A stretch of 64,000 nucleotides of DNA from Candidatus Gastranaerophilales bacterium (lineage in GTDB: Bacteria; Cyanobacteriota; Vampirovibrionia; Gastranaerophilales; Gastranaerophilaceae): the NCBI GenBank assembly GCA_910586855.1, contig CAJUJH010000002.1:1-64000 (forward strand). Reading direction: 5' to 3'. Position 1 is the first letter of the stretch. Each line of letters starts with the position of its first letter. The translations under genes were made by a program, and so were the position numbers. Positions 8,411 to 17,182 of this stretch are shown piece after piece. Below the pieces are notes generated by a model. That model worked only from the letters and a program-made list of their open reading frames with translations, did not search any database and was not told the DNA's origin.

Positions 8411-8722
8411 ATGACGGTAAATTTTAAAGGACAAAATCCTGCTTATATCGCACTTGAAGCGCTGCCTGTTGGTAAAAAAGCCAAAAATACCAACAAAACT
8501 GTATATATTAACCCAAATGCTGTAGGAGTAATTGAACCTTCAAGTAAAAAAGCCCGCACTGGTGATGGTTATGCATTAAATGATAGTGACAAACTCACAG
8601 AAAGTAAGATTACTTTAACAAACGGGCAAGAATTTTATGTAAGTCTTGGAGCTAAAGAAACTGCAACAAGGCTTAGTGAAGGTGCCAGAATAGAAAATTT
8701 AATTCTTAATTATAATGCATAA
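8411..8722 (+). CDS. Hypothetical protein, 103 residues
   Basis: A small soluble protein starting MTVNFKGQNPAY. It has no signal peptide or membrane segment and no family I recognise. It is Lys- and Asn-rich, with a central SSKKARTGDGY segment and a closing ETATRLSEGARIENL. Short N-termini with NFKG or similar occur in other uncharacterised proteins of this lineage, as far as I recall. A GGAGA sequence precedes the start by 6-7 bp. The next gene is 74 bp downstream on the same strand. Confidence 0.65.
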   Translation: MTVNFKGQNPAYIALEALPVGKKAKNTNKTVYINPNAVGVIEPSSKKARTGDGYALNDSDKLTESKITLTNGQEFYVSLGAKETATRLSEGARIENLILNYNA

Positions 8723-8796
8723 AGGCAATGTATATAATCTTAAAATAAACTTTGTTTTATGATATGTTTTATTTTGTAAAATAAAGGAATTAAATT

Positions 8797-9810
8797 ATGA
8801 AAAAAATATTTGTATGTGCAATATTAGCAGTTCTAGTAATTAGCACTATTATAGTAAATAAAGTTTTGGCGCTTCAAAATGTTCAAATGAAAGATTCTGA
8901 TTATGCTAAAAATATGTATTCGCCTGCCTTTCCGTTGGTTTACGAAGATTTAAAAAACGAAATTGTTAAAGGTAAGGTAGAGTTTGTCGGGTATCATTCT
9001 TCAATGATTGATGTTTTGGATTCCCTTGATTCACCTGAAAATCGCCTAAGTGAAGAATTTTATTATAAAATAATTGCAAAAAGAACGCCTGAATATAAAA
9101 GGAAAATTGAATATGATATTAAGAAAAAATTTAATGAAAAAAGTTCTATTCTTGATATGATATCCTGGAAACCAGGAGATGAGAGAGACATTGTTCTTTA
9201 TTCAATGGTAAAGAAAAATGTTGAATTTTTGAAGTATTTTGAAATACTTGAACCTATGTCTTTTAATAATTCAAAAATAGATATTAAATATTTTGGTACA
9301 AAGGATAAATTAAGATTTTTCAAAACGCAAATTAAACCGTTGTTTTATAAAGATGAAAATAATTATGCAGTTTCTCTAAAAACAAAAACGGGCGACGAGG
9401 TTATTTTATATACAGGAGACTTTAAAGATAAAACCGTACACCAAATTTGGGGTGATTTAAATAAGAAAATAAAGCCTGACAGCTTTAAAAATGACGATAA
9501 ATTCCTGGCTCCTTTCATTGATATTAAACAGCTGATAAGCTATGATGATTTTGCAGGCAAGGAAATTAAGGGCACAGATTATAAAATTGCAAAAGCTATA
9601 GAGAGTGTTGAATTTTCACTTGATAATAAAGGAGCTAAGCTTAAAAATGAAGCCATGATAATGATGGAAACCTGTGCGCTAAGACCTGATGTGCAGCAGA
9701 GGTATTTTTATTTTGATAAACCATTTGTTCTGTTTATGAAGGAAGAAGGACACAGCCTCCCTTATTTTATGGTTAAGATTGAAGATACAAAGTATCTGGT
9801 GAAGCCATAA
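8797..9810 (+). CDS. Secreted hypothetical protein, 337 residues
   Basis: Begins with a signal peptide or anchor (KKIFVCAILAVLVISTIIVNKVLA), followed by a Lys- and Asp-rich soluble region. No catalytic motif or named domain is recognised. The AAAGGAATTAA stretch before the ATG supplies the ribosome-binding site. Its last 45 bp, including the stop, are exactly duplicated 104 bp downstream, so the 3' end shows a recent tandem duplication. Confidence 0.7.
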   Translation: MKKIFVCAILAVLVISTIIVNKVLALQNVQMKDSDYAKNMYSPAFPLVYEDLKNEIVKGKVEFVGYHSSMIDVLDSLDSPENRLSEEFYYKIIAKRTPEYKRKIEYDIKKKFNEKSSILDMISWKPGDERDIVLYSMVKKNVEFLKYFEILEPMSFNNSKIDIKYFGTKDKLRFFKTQIKPLFYKDENNYAVSLKTKTGDEVILYTGDFKDKTVHQIWGDLNKKIKPDSFKNDDKFLAPFIDIKQLISYDDFAGKEIKGTDYKIAKAIESVEFSLDNKGAKLKNEAMIMMETCALRPDVQQRYFYFDKPFVLFMKEEGHSLPYFMVKIEDTKYLVKP

Positions 9811-9915
9811 AACGAAGGTTTATGGTGAAAATTAAATATACGAAATTTCATTAGACCATAAAACGAAGGTTTATGGTTAAGATTGAAGATACAAAGTATC
9901 TGGTGAAGCCATAAA
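9767..9915. repeat. Tandem duplication of a gene 3' end with small hairpins
   Basis: A 45-bp sequence at 9767-9811 recurs exactly at 9871-9915. Inside the region a 22-bp sequence at 9805-9826 recurs at 9856-9877; it can fold as CCATAAA with TTTATGG. The hairpins lie between two converging genes and may end transcription on both strands. Confidence 0.8.
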
Positions 9916-9916
9916 C

Positions 9917-11098
9917 TTACTTTTTAGAAAAGAAGTTGATGATTTTATTTAAAAATCCTTCATCTTCTTCATCAGCTTCTGCGTAGGCTTTATTTTCGGC
10001 ATTTGGGGATTCTTTGCCTTCTCTTACCTTGCCGTATTTTTCAGCCATTCTGTAGTCGCCTTCTGAAAAGTAAAAATCACCCAACACAGTTTTAGCGTGG
10101 CTGTCGCCGTCAAGTTCATAGACTGCATTCCAAAAATCCATAGCCGTATATTTTTCACCTAATCCCATATACAGGTTTGCAAGCTCAATTAAAACATTTT
10201 TATCTTTTTTATTTAAAGAGTGGGCGTGGTTAAATTCAACAATGGCTTCATCATTTTTATTTTGTGCTTTTTTCATATAGCCAAAATTAACTGCTGCCAT
10301 AAATTCATCATTTAAACCCTCATAGCATAATGCTTTCATCTGAAATGATACAGCGCTTGGACCTATTAAATTAATATATTCATTAACCACATTAAGTGCT
10401 TCATTGTATTCATTTTTGTTATAGAAATATTCAGCTAAAAGAAGTTTGTATGCTGCTTTTTCTTCTTTAATCTGCGGCTTCATTTCATCCAAAACGGCTT
10501 TTGCTTCTTCATTTTTGCCTGCCTGTAATAAAATTTTAGCCTTAAGATTTCTATCTGTTACAAATTTAAGTGCTTCTTCATAAGAGGCTAAATCATAATA
10601 CAATTTTGCAAGAATGTTTTTAAAACCAATATCATCAGAAAATTCATCAACTGCTTTTTTTGCAATACCTACAGCGCTTTCTTTAGCATCTTCTATAATA
10701 TAGAGGTCAATAAGTTCAAGATAGCTCTCTTTTGTGTCGGGAGCTAATTCTATAATTTTATTAAATTCATCAATGGATTTTAAATTTTTATTTGCAACTC
10801 TGTATAAACGGGCAAGTTTAATTCTAGCTTCAATTGAATCAGCGTTAAGGTTTAAGGCTTTTTTTGTATCATTAATTGCATGTTCAAATTTTTGATTTAC
10901 AACATTATAATTGGCGCGCATCAAGTAATATTGGAATTTATCCGTTTCAAAATATAAATCCATTAACTGACCTAAGGCAATTTCATCGGTTGGTGCAATT
11001 GTCAAAATTTCATTGTATAACTCTATTGCTTTTTCTTTATCGCCATCTGCCATAGCATCAGAGGCTTGATTATGAATGTCTTGTAAATCTTGTGTCAT
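9917..11098 (-). CDS. Tetratricopeptide repeat protein
   Basis: A 393-residue protein made almost wholly of TPR units (for example AIELYNEILTIAPTDEIALGQLMDLY, SIDEFNKIIELAPDTKESYLELIDLY), about nine to ten in all. It ends in a basic amphipathic tail (FLNKIINFFSKK) that could touch a membrane. It has no signal peptide, so it is probably a cytoplasmic scaffold. It is followed at 20 bp on the same strand by no further gene; upstream on the strand is the phosphoesterase gene, 20 bp away, making a two-gene operon. Confidence 0.85.
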   Translation of the reverse strand: MTQDLQDIHNQASDAMADGDKEKAIELYNEILTIAPTDEIALGQLMDLYFETDKFQYYLMRANYNVVNQKFEHAINDTKKALNLNADSIEARIKLARLYRVANKNLKSIDEFNKIIELAPDTKESYLELIDLYIIEDAKESAVGIAKKAVDEFSDDIGFKNILAKLYYDLASYEEALKFVTDRNLKAKILLQAGKNEEAKAVLDEMKPQIKEEKAAYKLLLAEYFYNKNEYNEALNVVNEYINLIGPSAVSFQMKALCYEGLNDEFMAAVNFGYMKKAQNKNDEAIVEFNHAHSLNKKDKNVLIELANLYMGLGEKYTAMDFWNAVYELDGDSHAKTVLGDFYFSEGDYRMAEKYGKVREGKESPNAENKAYAEADEEDEGFLNKIINFFSKK

Positions 11099-11118
11099 TG
11101 CTTATAAAATCCTTAAAC

Positions 11119-11871
11119 TTATTCTTCTTTTAGAAACATTTTTGCAAGTTCATCAGCTCCTGTAAAGCCTCTGTCTGCTATTAACCTGCTTACTTTTTTG
11201 TTATCGTAATTTATAAATTTATGTTCAACTTCAAAAGTGCCGTTATCGTTAATTTTTAAGATTACATAAACAGGCATTCTGGCTGGAATCATAGAACGAC
11301 CGACACTTCCTACATTTATTACCTGCTGACCTGAATTTAAAATAAAACCGCAGGGAATGTGGGTGTGTCCGCAAAAAACAATATCTGAAAATGACCTTGA
11401 AACTATTGACTCAACTTTGCTCATTTCAAAATACGGGTAGATATTTTCATCCTGACGCCTTGGAGAGCCGTGTACCAGATGAAGTCTCATAGTTCTTTTT
11501 TTGTATTTTATATCTACCATTTTGTCTTCAGGCAAATTTTTCAAAAAATTAATATTTTCTTTTTTAATTATTAAAACATCATTAGCCAGAGCATGTGCCA
11601 TTGGGGATGATTTTTTATTTACTTCTAAGAATTTTGTTTCAGAATAATGCGCGATTAGTTTATCGGTATTTCCCTGAATAATTTCAAAATTACGACCCAT
11701 GGTAGTTTGAAGTTCCATGCATTTTTCAATGGTATAATTCGGGTCATATCCTGCCATTGCAATGTCTCCAAGGCAGAAAATTTTATCACAGTCATTATTT
11801 TTAATGTCGTCTAAAACTGTATCAAATGCGAGTTTATTCCCGTGTATATCAGATATTATAGCAATTTTCAT
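11119..11871 (-). CDS. Metallophosphoesterase (YfcE-like)
   Basis: A 250-residue calcineurin-type phosphoesterase with all five metal-binding motifs: SDIHGN near the N-terminus, CLGDIAMAG, QGNTD, LVHGSPR and CGHTHIP. Such enzymes hydrolyse phosphodiesters or phosphomonoesters with two metal ions; the substrate is unknown. It is the first gene of a two-gene operon with the TPR gene and diverges from ispG with a 46-bp gap that must hold both promoters. Confidence 0.87.
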   Translation of the reverse strand: MKIAIISDIHGNKLAFDTVLDDIKNNDCDKIFCLGDIAMAGYDPNYTIEKCMELQTTMGRNFEIIQGNTDKLIAHYSETKFLEVNKKSSPMAHALANDVLIIKKENINFLKNLPEDKMVDIKYKKRTMRLHLVHGSPRRQDENIYPYFEMSKVESIVSRSFSDIVFCGHTHIPCGFILNSGQQVINVGSVGRSMIPARMPVYVILKINDNGTFEVEHKFINYDNKKVSRLIADRGFTGADELAKMFLKEE

Positions 11872-11917
11872 GGTATGATTTTAACATAAAAAATAAAAAT
11901 TAGAAACGGAAAATTTT

Positions 11918-12988
11918 ATGGAAAAGATTCAAATAAAAATAGGGGATATAAAAATTGGTGCAGGCGCACCCGTTTCTGTGCAGTCTATGACAAATACCAA
12001 AACAGATAATATTGAGGCTACGCTTTACCAGATAAATGAGCTTGCAGAAGCAGGATGCGAGATTGTACGTCTTGCGGTTTTAAATAAAGACTGTGCAGCG
12101 GCACTAAAAGAGATAAAGCAAAAATCTCCGGTACCTTTGGTTGCTGATATTCATTTTGATTACAGACTTGCTTTGGCTGCAATGGAAGCAGGAATTGATG
12201 CGCTTCGTTTAAACCCTGGGAATATAGGGGGAGAAGACCATGTTAAAAAAGTGGTCGAGATGGCAAAAAAGACTCAAACTCCAATAAGAATAGGGGTGAA
12301 TGGCGGGTCTTTAGAAAAATATTTAATTGAAGATAAAACCTTGACTCTCGCTCAAAAGATGGTGAAAAGTGCAATGGCGCATATTAAAATATTGGAAGAA
12401 AATGATTTTAATATGATAAAAGTTTCTCTTAAATCATCTGATGTACAAACAACAATTGATGCTTACAGAATGATTTATGAAAAAATTCCATATCCGCTGC
12501 ATTTAGGGGTAACAGAAGCCGGGACTTTAAGAGGCGGGATAATAAAGTCTGCAATAGGTCTTGGAAGTCTTTTATCGCAAGGAATTGGCGATACTATAAG
12601 GGTTTCTTTAACAGAAAATCCTGTGGAAGAAGTGAAAGCGGGGTTTGAGATATTAAAAGCCCTGAAATTAAGAAATGACGGTATAAATTTTGTATCTTGT
12701 CCTACTTGCGGCAGATGCCAGATTGATTTAATTTCGCTTGCTCATCAGGTTGAAGACAGGTTTAGAAATAAATTTGATGAACGATTTAAAAAAATGAAAC
12801 AATCTGTTACAATTGCAACAATGGGGTGTCCGGTTAATGGACCAAATGAAGCAAAAGATGCAGATTACGGTGTAGCCGGTGCGATAGGCGAAGGTTATAT
12901 CTTCAAAAAAGGCGTTTTGGTGAAAAAAGTTAAGGAAGAAAATCTCTTGGATGAATTTGAAAAAATAATAATTCAAGATTTTAATTAA
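11918..12988 (+). CDS. ispG: 4-hydroxy-3-methylbut-2-en-1-yl diphosphate synthase
   Basis: IspG (GcpE) reduces MEcPP to HMBPP in the MEP isoprenoid pathway using a [4Fe-4S] cluster. The 356-residue length fits the short bacterial form. The TIM-barrel start VSVQSMTNTKT and VADIHFDYRLAL, and the cluster ligands C261, C264 (CPTCGRC), C304 and E311 (GCPVNGPNE) are all present. The start follows AACGGAAA. It diverges from the phosphoesterase gene and stands alone. Electrons presumably come from ferredoxin or flavodoxin, which the window does not show. Confidence 0.96.
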   Translation: MEKIQIKIGDIKIGAGAPVSVQSMTNTKTDNIEATLYQINELAEAGCEIVRLAVLNKDCAAALKEIKQKSPVPLVADIHFDYRLALAAMEAGIDALRLNPGNIGGEDHVKKVVEMAKKTQTPIRIGVNGGSLEKYLIEDKTLTLAQKMVKSAMAHIKILEENDFNMIKVSLKSSDVQTTIDAYRMIYEKIPYPLHLGVTEAGTLRGGIIKSAIGLGSLLSQGIGDTIRVSLTENPVEEVKAGFEILKALKLRNDGINFVSCPTCGRCQIDLISLAHQVEDRFRNKFDERFKKMKQSVTIATMGCPVNGPNEAKDADYGVAGAIGEGYIFKKGVLVKKVKEENLLDEFEKIIIQDFN

Positions 12989-13079
12989 AAAATTACATTA
13001 AACGGTTGGTTAAAAACAAATAATAATATATAATAATATTAATAAATAAAAAAGTATTTAATTTAGAGGATTTTACATT

Positions 13080-13529
13080 ATGAAAAAATTTGCAATAACA
13101 CTTTGCATTTTAGGCGGATTAGGAATCACTTCAGGTGCTTTTGCTTATATTCAAGCTGAAGATATGCCAACAGTTCCGCAAATAAAGGCTGAAGGCTACT
13201 CAACCGAGATGAGCAAAGTTACTGACCTTGTAAGATATAATCATTCTAAAGCAACTGCAGATACTTACTATAATCTTGACCCGTATGCTGATTGCGATGG
13301 CAGTGATAAATTAAAATGGTACTCATTTGTTAAAAGATGGTTTGACCCAAACCAAGATGATGAAATGTTTGGCAGACACAATATCAATTTCAGCAATAAA
13401 TGGGGTGTTATGGATGGTCAAGCGCCTTATATGACCAAAAAAGTTAAAGAAGCAGAAGGCGAAGTTGACGATGTTGATATTCAGCAAGTAGATTCAACTC
13501 CTATTGATGATGAGATTGATTCGCTATAG
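13080..13529 (+). CDS. Small secreted protein, unknown function
   Basis: A 149-residue protein with a clear signal peptide (MKKFAITLCILGGLGITSGAFA). The mature part is acidic, with many Asp, Tyr and Trp residues and an Asp-rich C-terminus (EVDDVDIQQVDSTPIDDEID). No known domain is recognised. GAGGA precedes the ATG by about 11 bp. A strong terminator follows, so it is monocistronic. Confidence 0.75.
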   Translation: MKKFAITLCILGGLGITSGAFAYIQAEDMPTVPQIKAEGYSTEMSKVTDLVRYNHSKATADTYYNLDPYADCDGSDKLKWYSFVKRWFDPNQDDEMFGRHNINFSNKWGVMDGQAPYMTKKVKEAEGEVDDVDIQQVDSTPIDDEIDSL

Positions 13530-13550
13530 TTTTAATTGAATAAATAGTTT

Positions 13551-13583
13551 TAAAAAGTGCTCTGTTTCAGGGCACTTTTTTTA
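13551..13583 (+). terminator. Rho-independent terminator
   Basis: A stem AAAAAGTGC/GCACTTTTT with a short loop and a T run lies about 22 bp after the small secreted protein gene. Confidence 0.85.
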
Positions 13584-13758
13584 TATTGTTTTATTGGATG
13601 CAAGATTTTTTCAGGTAAGTTGTACAAAAATATTAAGAAATATAAATATATATTTTATTTTTTACCGTTTTGATTTTAGAAATTTTGCAGTTTTGCCGAT
13701 ATGTGTATTATCTGATGAAAATTAAAATTATTTATAAATAAAAGGAGTGCACAGTTAT

Positions 13759-15516
13759 ATGGAACGAAATTTTTTATCCGGCAAATCAGTAGATTTTGGT
13801 AAAGTTGCAAAACAATTAGCGAGATATGCAGCAGATGAAGAAAATGCTGATAAAATCCAACAAGAATCCTCGGGGGGGATTTGGGAAACCGAAACAAAGC
13901 CTGTAAGAGGTGCGTTTAGACCTGATAGCGGCACGCTTTTTGATGATAGTGTAACATCTTTTATAGAATTAGGAAGAAACGTATCAAAAAGACATATGGC
14001 CCCGGAGCCTTATGATTTAAAAATCGGCACTGATTTAGATTTAAAGGATATAAGAAAAGAGCATAAGATAGCTGATAATAAAAGAACAGCGAATGATAAA
14101 GAGCAGGCAATTGCAGTAAGGGTGCCTGTAAGAGATAAAGTTTCCAATATGGATACAGAACAAAATAAACAAAATGCGGCTGCAGTCCAAGATAATAAAA
14201 CAAATAAAGCAAAAGAAACTGATGAAAAAGCTAAGAATAAGAAGACTAAAAATAATATTGCAAAAGAAAAAGTAAGCAATAATGGCGACACTACAACAAC
14301 AGTAAGAACGTATAAAGACGGTACAAAAGAAAAAATTATTCAAACAGGTGATAAAGTTACTACAATCAGCTATGATAAAGCCGGCTTGCGCACAAATAAA
14401 ACCATTACTGAAGGCAAAGGCAATAATAGACAAGAAACTAATGTCGAGTATAAAAATGGTGTTGTAGATAAAAAAACTGTGACCCGTGCAAATAATAAAG
14501 ATTATAAAGCTGTGACATATTATGATGATGGTAAGGCTTCAAAAAAAGTTGTAAAAGATGGCACAAGCACAATAAATAAAACCTTTAAATATGATAAAGA
14601 CGGTAATATAGCTTCTTCCTACGCTGAGATTGTAAATGATATTACTAAAGAAAAAACAGTTAAATCAACTGTTTATGATGGTAATAATAAAACAACAACC
14701 GAAGCCAGACCTGACGGTAAAATAAATACTTATATATATGAAAGGCAGGATGCAAAAAGCGATTGGGGCATCATAAGAAAGGAAATTCAAAAACAAGGCT
14801 CAGAAGATAAAACCATTTGCGAATATTCAGATAAGGTAATAAATAAAGATGGCACTGCGGTACGCAATAAAAAAATAACAACACCTTTGGGAAATGTATA
14901 TTATGATGTTCAAACAATCGGCACAAATGGAAAAGTAATTAAAACCATGAGATATTCTGATGAAGAACATAAAAATCTTACCACGGTGACTGAAGCCAAT
15001 TTTAATACTGATGGATATAAAATAAATACGAAAAAAGTTAAAACAAATAAAGAAGGTGTAACAACATCTAAAGTAAGTACAGAATATAATGATAAAACAG
15101 GAAAACCAAAAAGTTGCGTTAAATCAACACATGATGATACAGGTAAACTCATAAAGAATGAAAAATATACATATGATGATAACGGTGTTATTACAAGCTG
15201 CTCTGTGATGAACAGGTTTGATGATAACAAAATAAGTACTGAAATTCAAACATTCCGCTCTGATGGGACACTGGAAGCTGTAGAAAACACAACACAAGGA
15301 TTTAAAAGCTTTATGAATACTAAGGGTGTGGTTTCAAGAATGGAATTTAGAAATATAAATCCAGCATCTATAGCAGAGCATGTTCCAGAAATGTCTGTGT
15401 CAAATTCTTCTCTACCTTTATTCAGCAGCGAAGACGGTACCCTTATTGGTATTGCAAAATATGATGAATCAGGCAGACTGCTGCAAATAGATTGGGAAGC
15501 AGGTGCTGCAGTTTGA
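13759..15516 (+). CDS. Large repetitive Lys/Thr-rich protein, lineage-specific
   Basis: A 585-residue hydrophilic protein. From about residue 180 it repeats a beta-hairpin pattern of the form YxxGxxxKxxxxxGxxxTxxxYDxxG (e.g. TYKDGTKEKIIQTGDKVTTI, FKYDKDGNIASSYAEI), reminiscent of YD or MORN-like repeats. An Ala/Lys/Asn-rich linker at about 135-175 precedes them. No signal peptide or enzymatic domain was seen. A GTG at 13747 is in frame, but the ATG at 13759 is better placed behind AAAGGAG (13741-13747). The role is unknown; the repeats suggest a structural or binding function. Confidence 0.7.
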   Translation: MERNFLSGKSVDFGKVAKQLARYAADEENADKIQQESSGGIWETETKPVRGAFRPDSGTLFDDSVTSFIELGRNVSKRHMAPEPYDLKIGTDLDLKDIRKEHKIADNKRTANDKEQAIAVRVPVRDKVSNMDTEQNKQNAAAVQDNKTNKAKETDEKAKNKKTKNNIAKEKVSNNGDTTTTVRTYKDGTKEKIIQTGDKVTTISYDKAGLRTNKTITEGKGNNRQETNVEYKNGVVDKKTVTRANNKDYKAVTYYDDGKASKKVVKDGTSTINKTFKYDKDGNIASSYAEIVNDITKEKTVKSTVYDGNNKTTTEARPDGKINTYIYERQDAKSDWGIIRKEIQKQGSEDKTICEYSDKVINKDGTAVRNKKITTPLGNVYYDVQTIGTNGKVIKTMRYSDEEHKNLTTVTEANFNTDGYKINTKKVKTNKEGVTTSKVSTEYNDKTGKPKSCVKSTHDDTGKLIKNEKYTYDDNGVITSCSVMNRFDDNKISTEIQTFRSDGTLEAVENTTQGFKSFMNTKGVVSRMEFRNINPASIAEHVPEMSVSNSSLPLFSSEDGTLIGIAKYDESGRLLQIDWEAGAAV

Positions 15517-15540
15517 TTTAAGTGTTTTTATTTTAATTTC

Positions 15541-15577
15541 AAAGACCGCATAAGTTACAAATGCGGTCTTTTTTTTG
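15541..15577 (+). terminator. Rho-independent terminator
   Basis: A ten-base stem AAGACCGCAT/ATGCGGTCTT followed by eight T lies after the repetitive protein gene, up to the nuoN stop. The T run supports termination mainly on the plus strand. Confidence 0.88.
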
Positions 15578-17173
15578 TTATATAAAATTATTTAAAATAT
15601 TTATAACGGGTGTGGAGAGAAAAAAGCCTGCAATTAATAGCAAAGCTGCCATCGAGAGGATAAAAATATAAATGTTCACTCTGTTAAATACAGGTTTTTT
15701 CTTGTAGATTTTTAACCTATCAGGCTTTTGGAACATAAAAGATATAATTTTAAAATTGTAATATACGGCAAGAATGCTTGCAAATGCTGCAAAAAGCAGC
15801 GGGTATACGCTAAAAATTCCGCTTCTTAAAATATTGGAGAATAAATAAAATTTAGCGGTAAAGCCTGCCATAACAGGAAAACCTGCGAATGATAAAAGAC
15901 AAATTACAACAAGGGTTGCAAAAAACGGGCTAATATAAGCTACACCTTTAATTGCGCCCAAGTTTTCATCGACATAAAGTTTTTTAGCACCGTAATCCGT
16001 TTCATATTTTGAAGTTTCAGATTTCAATATAAACTTTCTTAAATTGCGCACTACAAGCATAAAGGCTGCCCAAAGCCCGAAATTTGAGATTAAATAAACG
16101 ATTAAGAAAAATATTGAAGCTGTAATTGAACTTTTTGTGAAAAATGCTATCCCTAAAAGCACATAACCTATATTTGAAATAGAGCTTGATGCAAGAAAAT
16201 CTTTGATATCGCCTTCTTTTTTAACTATTCTTGCGGCGATTAAATTGCCAATCACAAGCGTAATGCAGGCGCACAAAATAAGTGCAAAACTTAAAACACT
16301 GTTAAAGCACCCTAAAGATGAACCTGTTTTAATCAGCGCAGCTGCTCCTACAGTTTTGATGACAGAGGATATAAAAAGACCAATTGAATAATTTGAGCCT
16401 TTAAATACATCCATAAGCCATATATAGAATGGAAATGCACCAATTTTAAAGGTAAGTGCAAGGAAAAATAAAATTTCACCAATATTTAAAAGAGGAGTGG
16501 AAGGGAGAATTTTATTTATTGCTATTGTGTTTATATCGGAAAAATTAATGGTACCAAGGTTCAGGTAAATATAACTTATTCCAAGGAGCATAAAACAGCT
16601 TGCAACTTCATTTATAATGAAGTATTTAACACTTGCTTCAAGGGAATTTTTCTCTTTATCTTTTTTATTATAAAAAGAAGCTATTAGAAAATATAAAGCT
16701 ACACTGAGGATTTCAACAGATAAAAACAGTGTTATAAAATCATTTGAAATACAAACCCCGTATCCCCCAAGGAGTGAAATTAAAAACAGAGATGTAAAGT
16801 TTGAAATCTTTCTATTGAGTTTTTTTACAAATCCAAACGATAAAAGAGACGTAATAAAGGCGCATAATGTTATTAAGAACTTAAAGAATAAATTCAAAGG
16901 AGTAATATTAACGGAACCTGAAAGGAAGGTTAAATTATAATCTGTAAAAGGAACAAGATTTGAAAAGATATCAAGATTTGTTAATTTTAAAAAACCTGTT
17001 AAAAACGGTAAAAATCCCAATAGCATTAATGCAAGAATTGTGTTTAAGAGTCTCAAATGCCATTTTGGCGCTAAATTTTTTATATGCAGCCCGATAAAAG
17101 CTGATAAAATAACCCCAAAAATCAGGATGAAATCAGAAACAAAATATATGTAGCTGTTTTGTAAGGTTTCCAT
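15578..17173 (-). CDS. nuoN: Complex I membrane subunit NuoN
   Basis: A 531-residue antiporter-like subunit with about 14 membrane helices; it is the last gene of the operon. Recognisable segments are FLSVEILSVALYFLIASFY, FKIGAFPFYIWLMDVFKGS (the conserved Lys-containing proton-channel helix) and LLSFAGFPVMAGFTAKFYLF. It works in the distal proton-pumping arm with NuoM and NuoL. It starts 10 bp after the nuoM stop. Confidence 0.93.
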   Translation of the reverse strand: METLQNSYIYFVSDFILIFGVILSAFIGLHIKNLAPKWHLRLLNTILALMLLGFLPFLTGFLKLTNLDIFSNLVPFTDYNLTFLSGSVNITPLNLFFKFLITLCAFITSLLSFGFVKKLNRKISNFTSLFLISLLGGYGVCISNDFITLFLSVEILSVALYFLIASFYNKKDKEKNSLEASVKYFIINEVASCFMLLGISYIYLNLGTINFSDINTIAINKILPSTPLLNIGEILFFLALTFKIGAFPFYIWLMDVFKGSNYSIGLFISSVIKTVGAAALIKTGSSLGCFNSVLSFALILCACITLVIGNLIAARIVKKEGDIKDFLASSSISNIGYVLLGIAFFTKSSITASIFFLIVYLISNFGLWAAFMLVVRNLRKFILKSETSKYETDYGAKKLYVDENLGAIKGVAYISPFFATLVVICLLSFAGFPVMAGFTAKFYLFSNILRSGIFSVYPLLFAAFASILAVYYNFKIISFMFQKPDRLKIYKKKPVFNRVNIYIFILSMAALLLIAGFFLSTPVINILNNFI

Positions 17174-17182
17174 TTATACTCC

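Noticed and set aside
13961..14433. Minus-strand hydrophobic frames inside the repetitive protein gene
   Set aside because: They are complements of a Lys/Asn-rich coding strand, which yields Phe/Leu-rich false frames.
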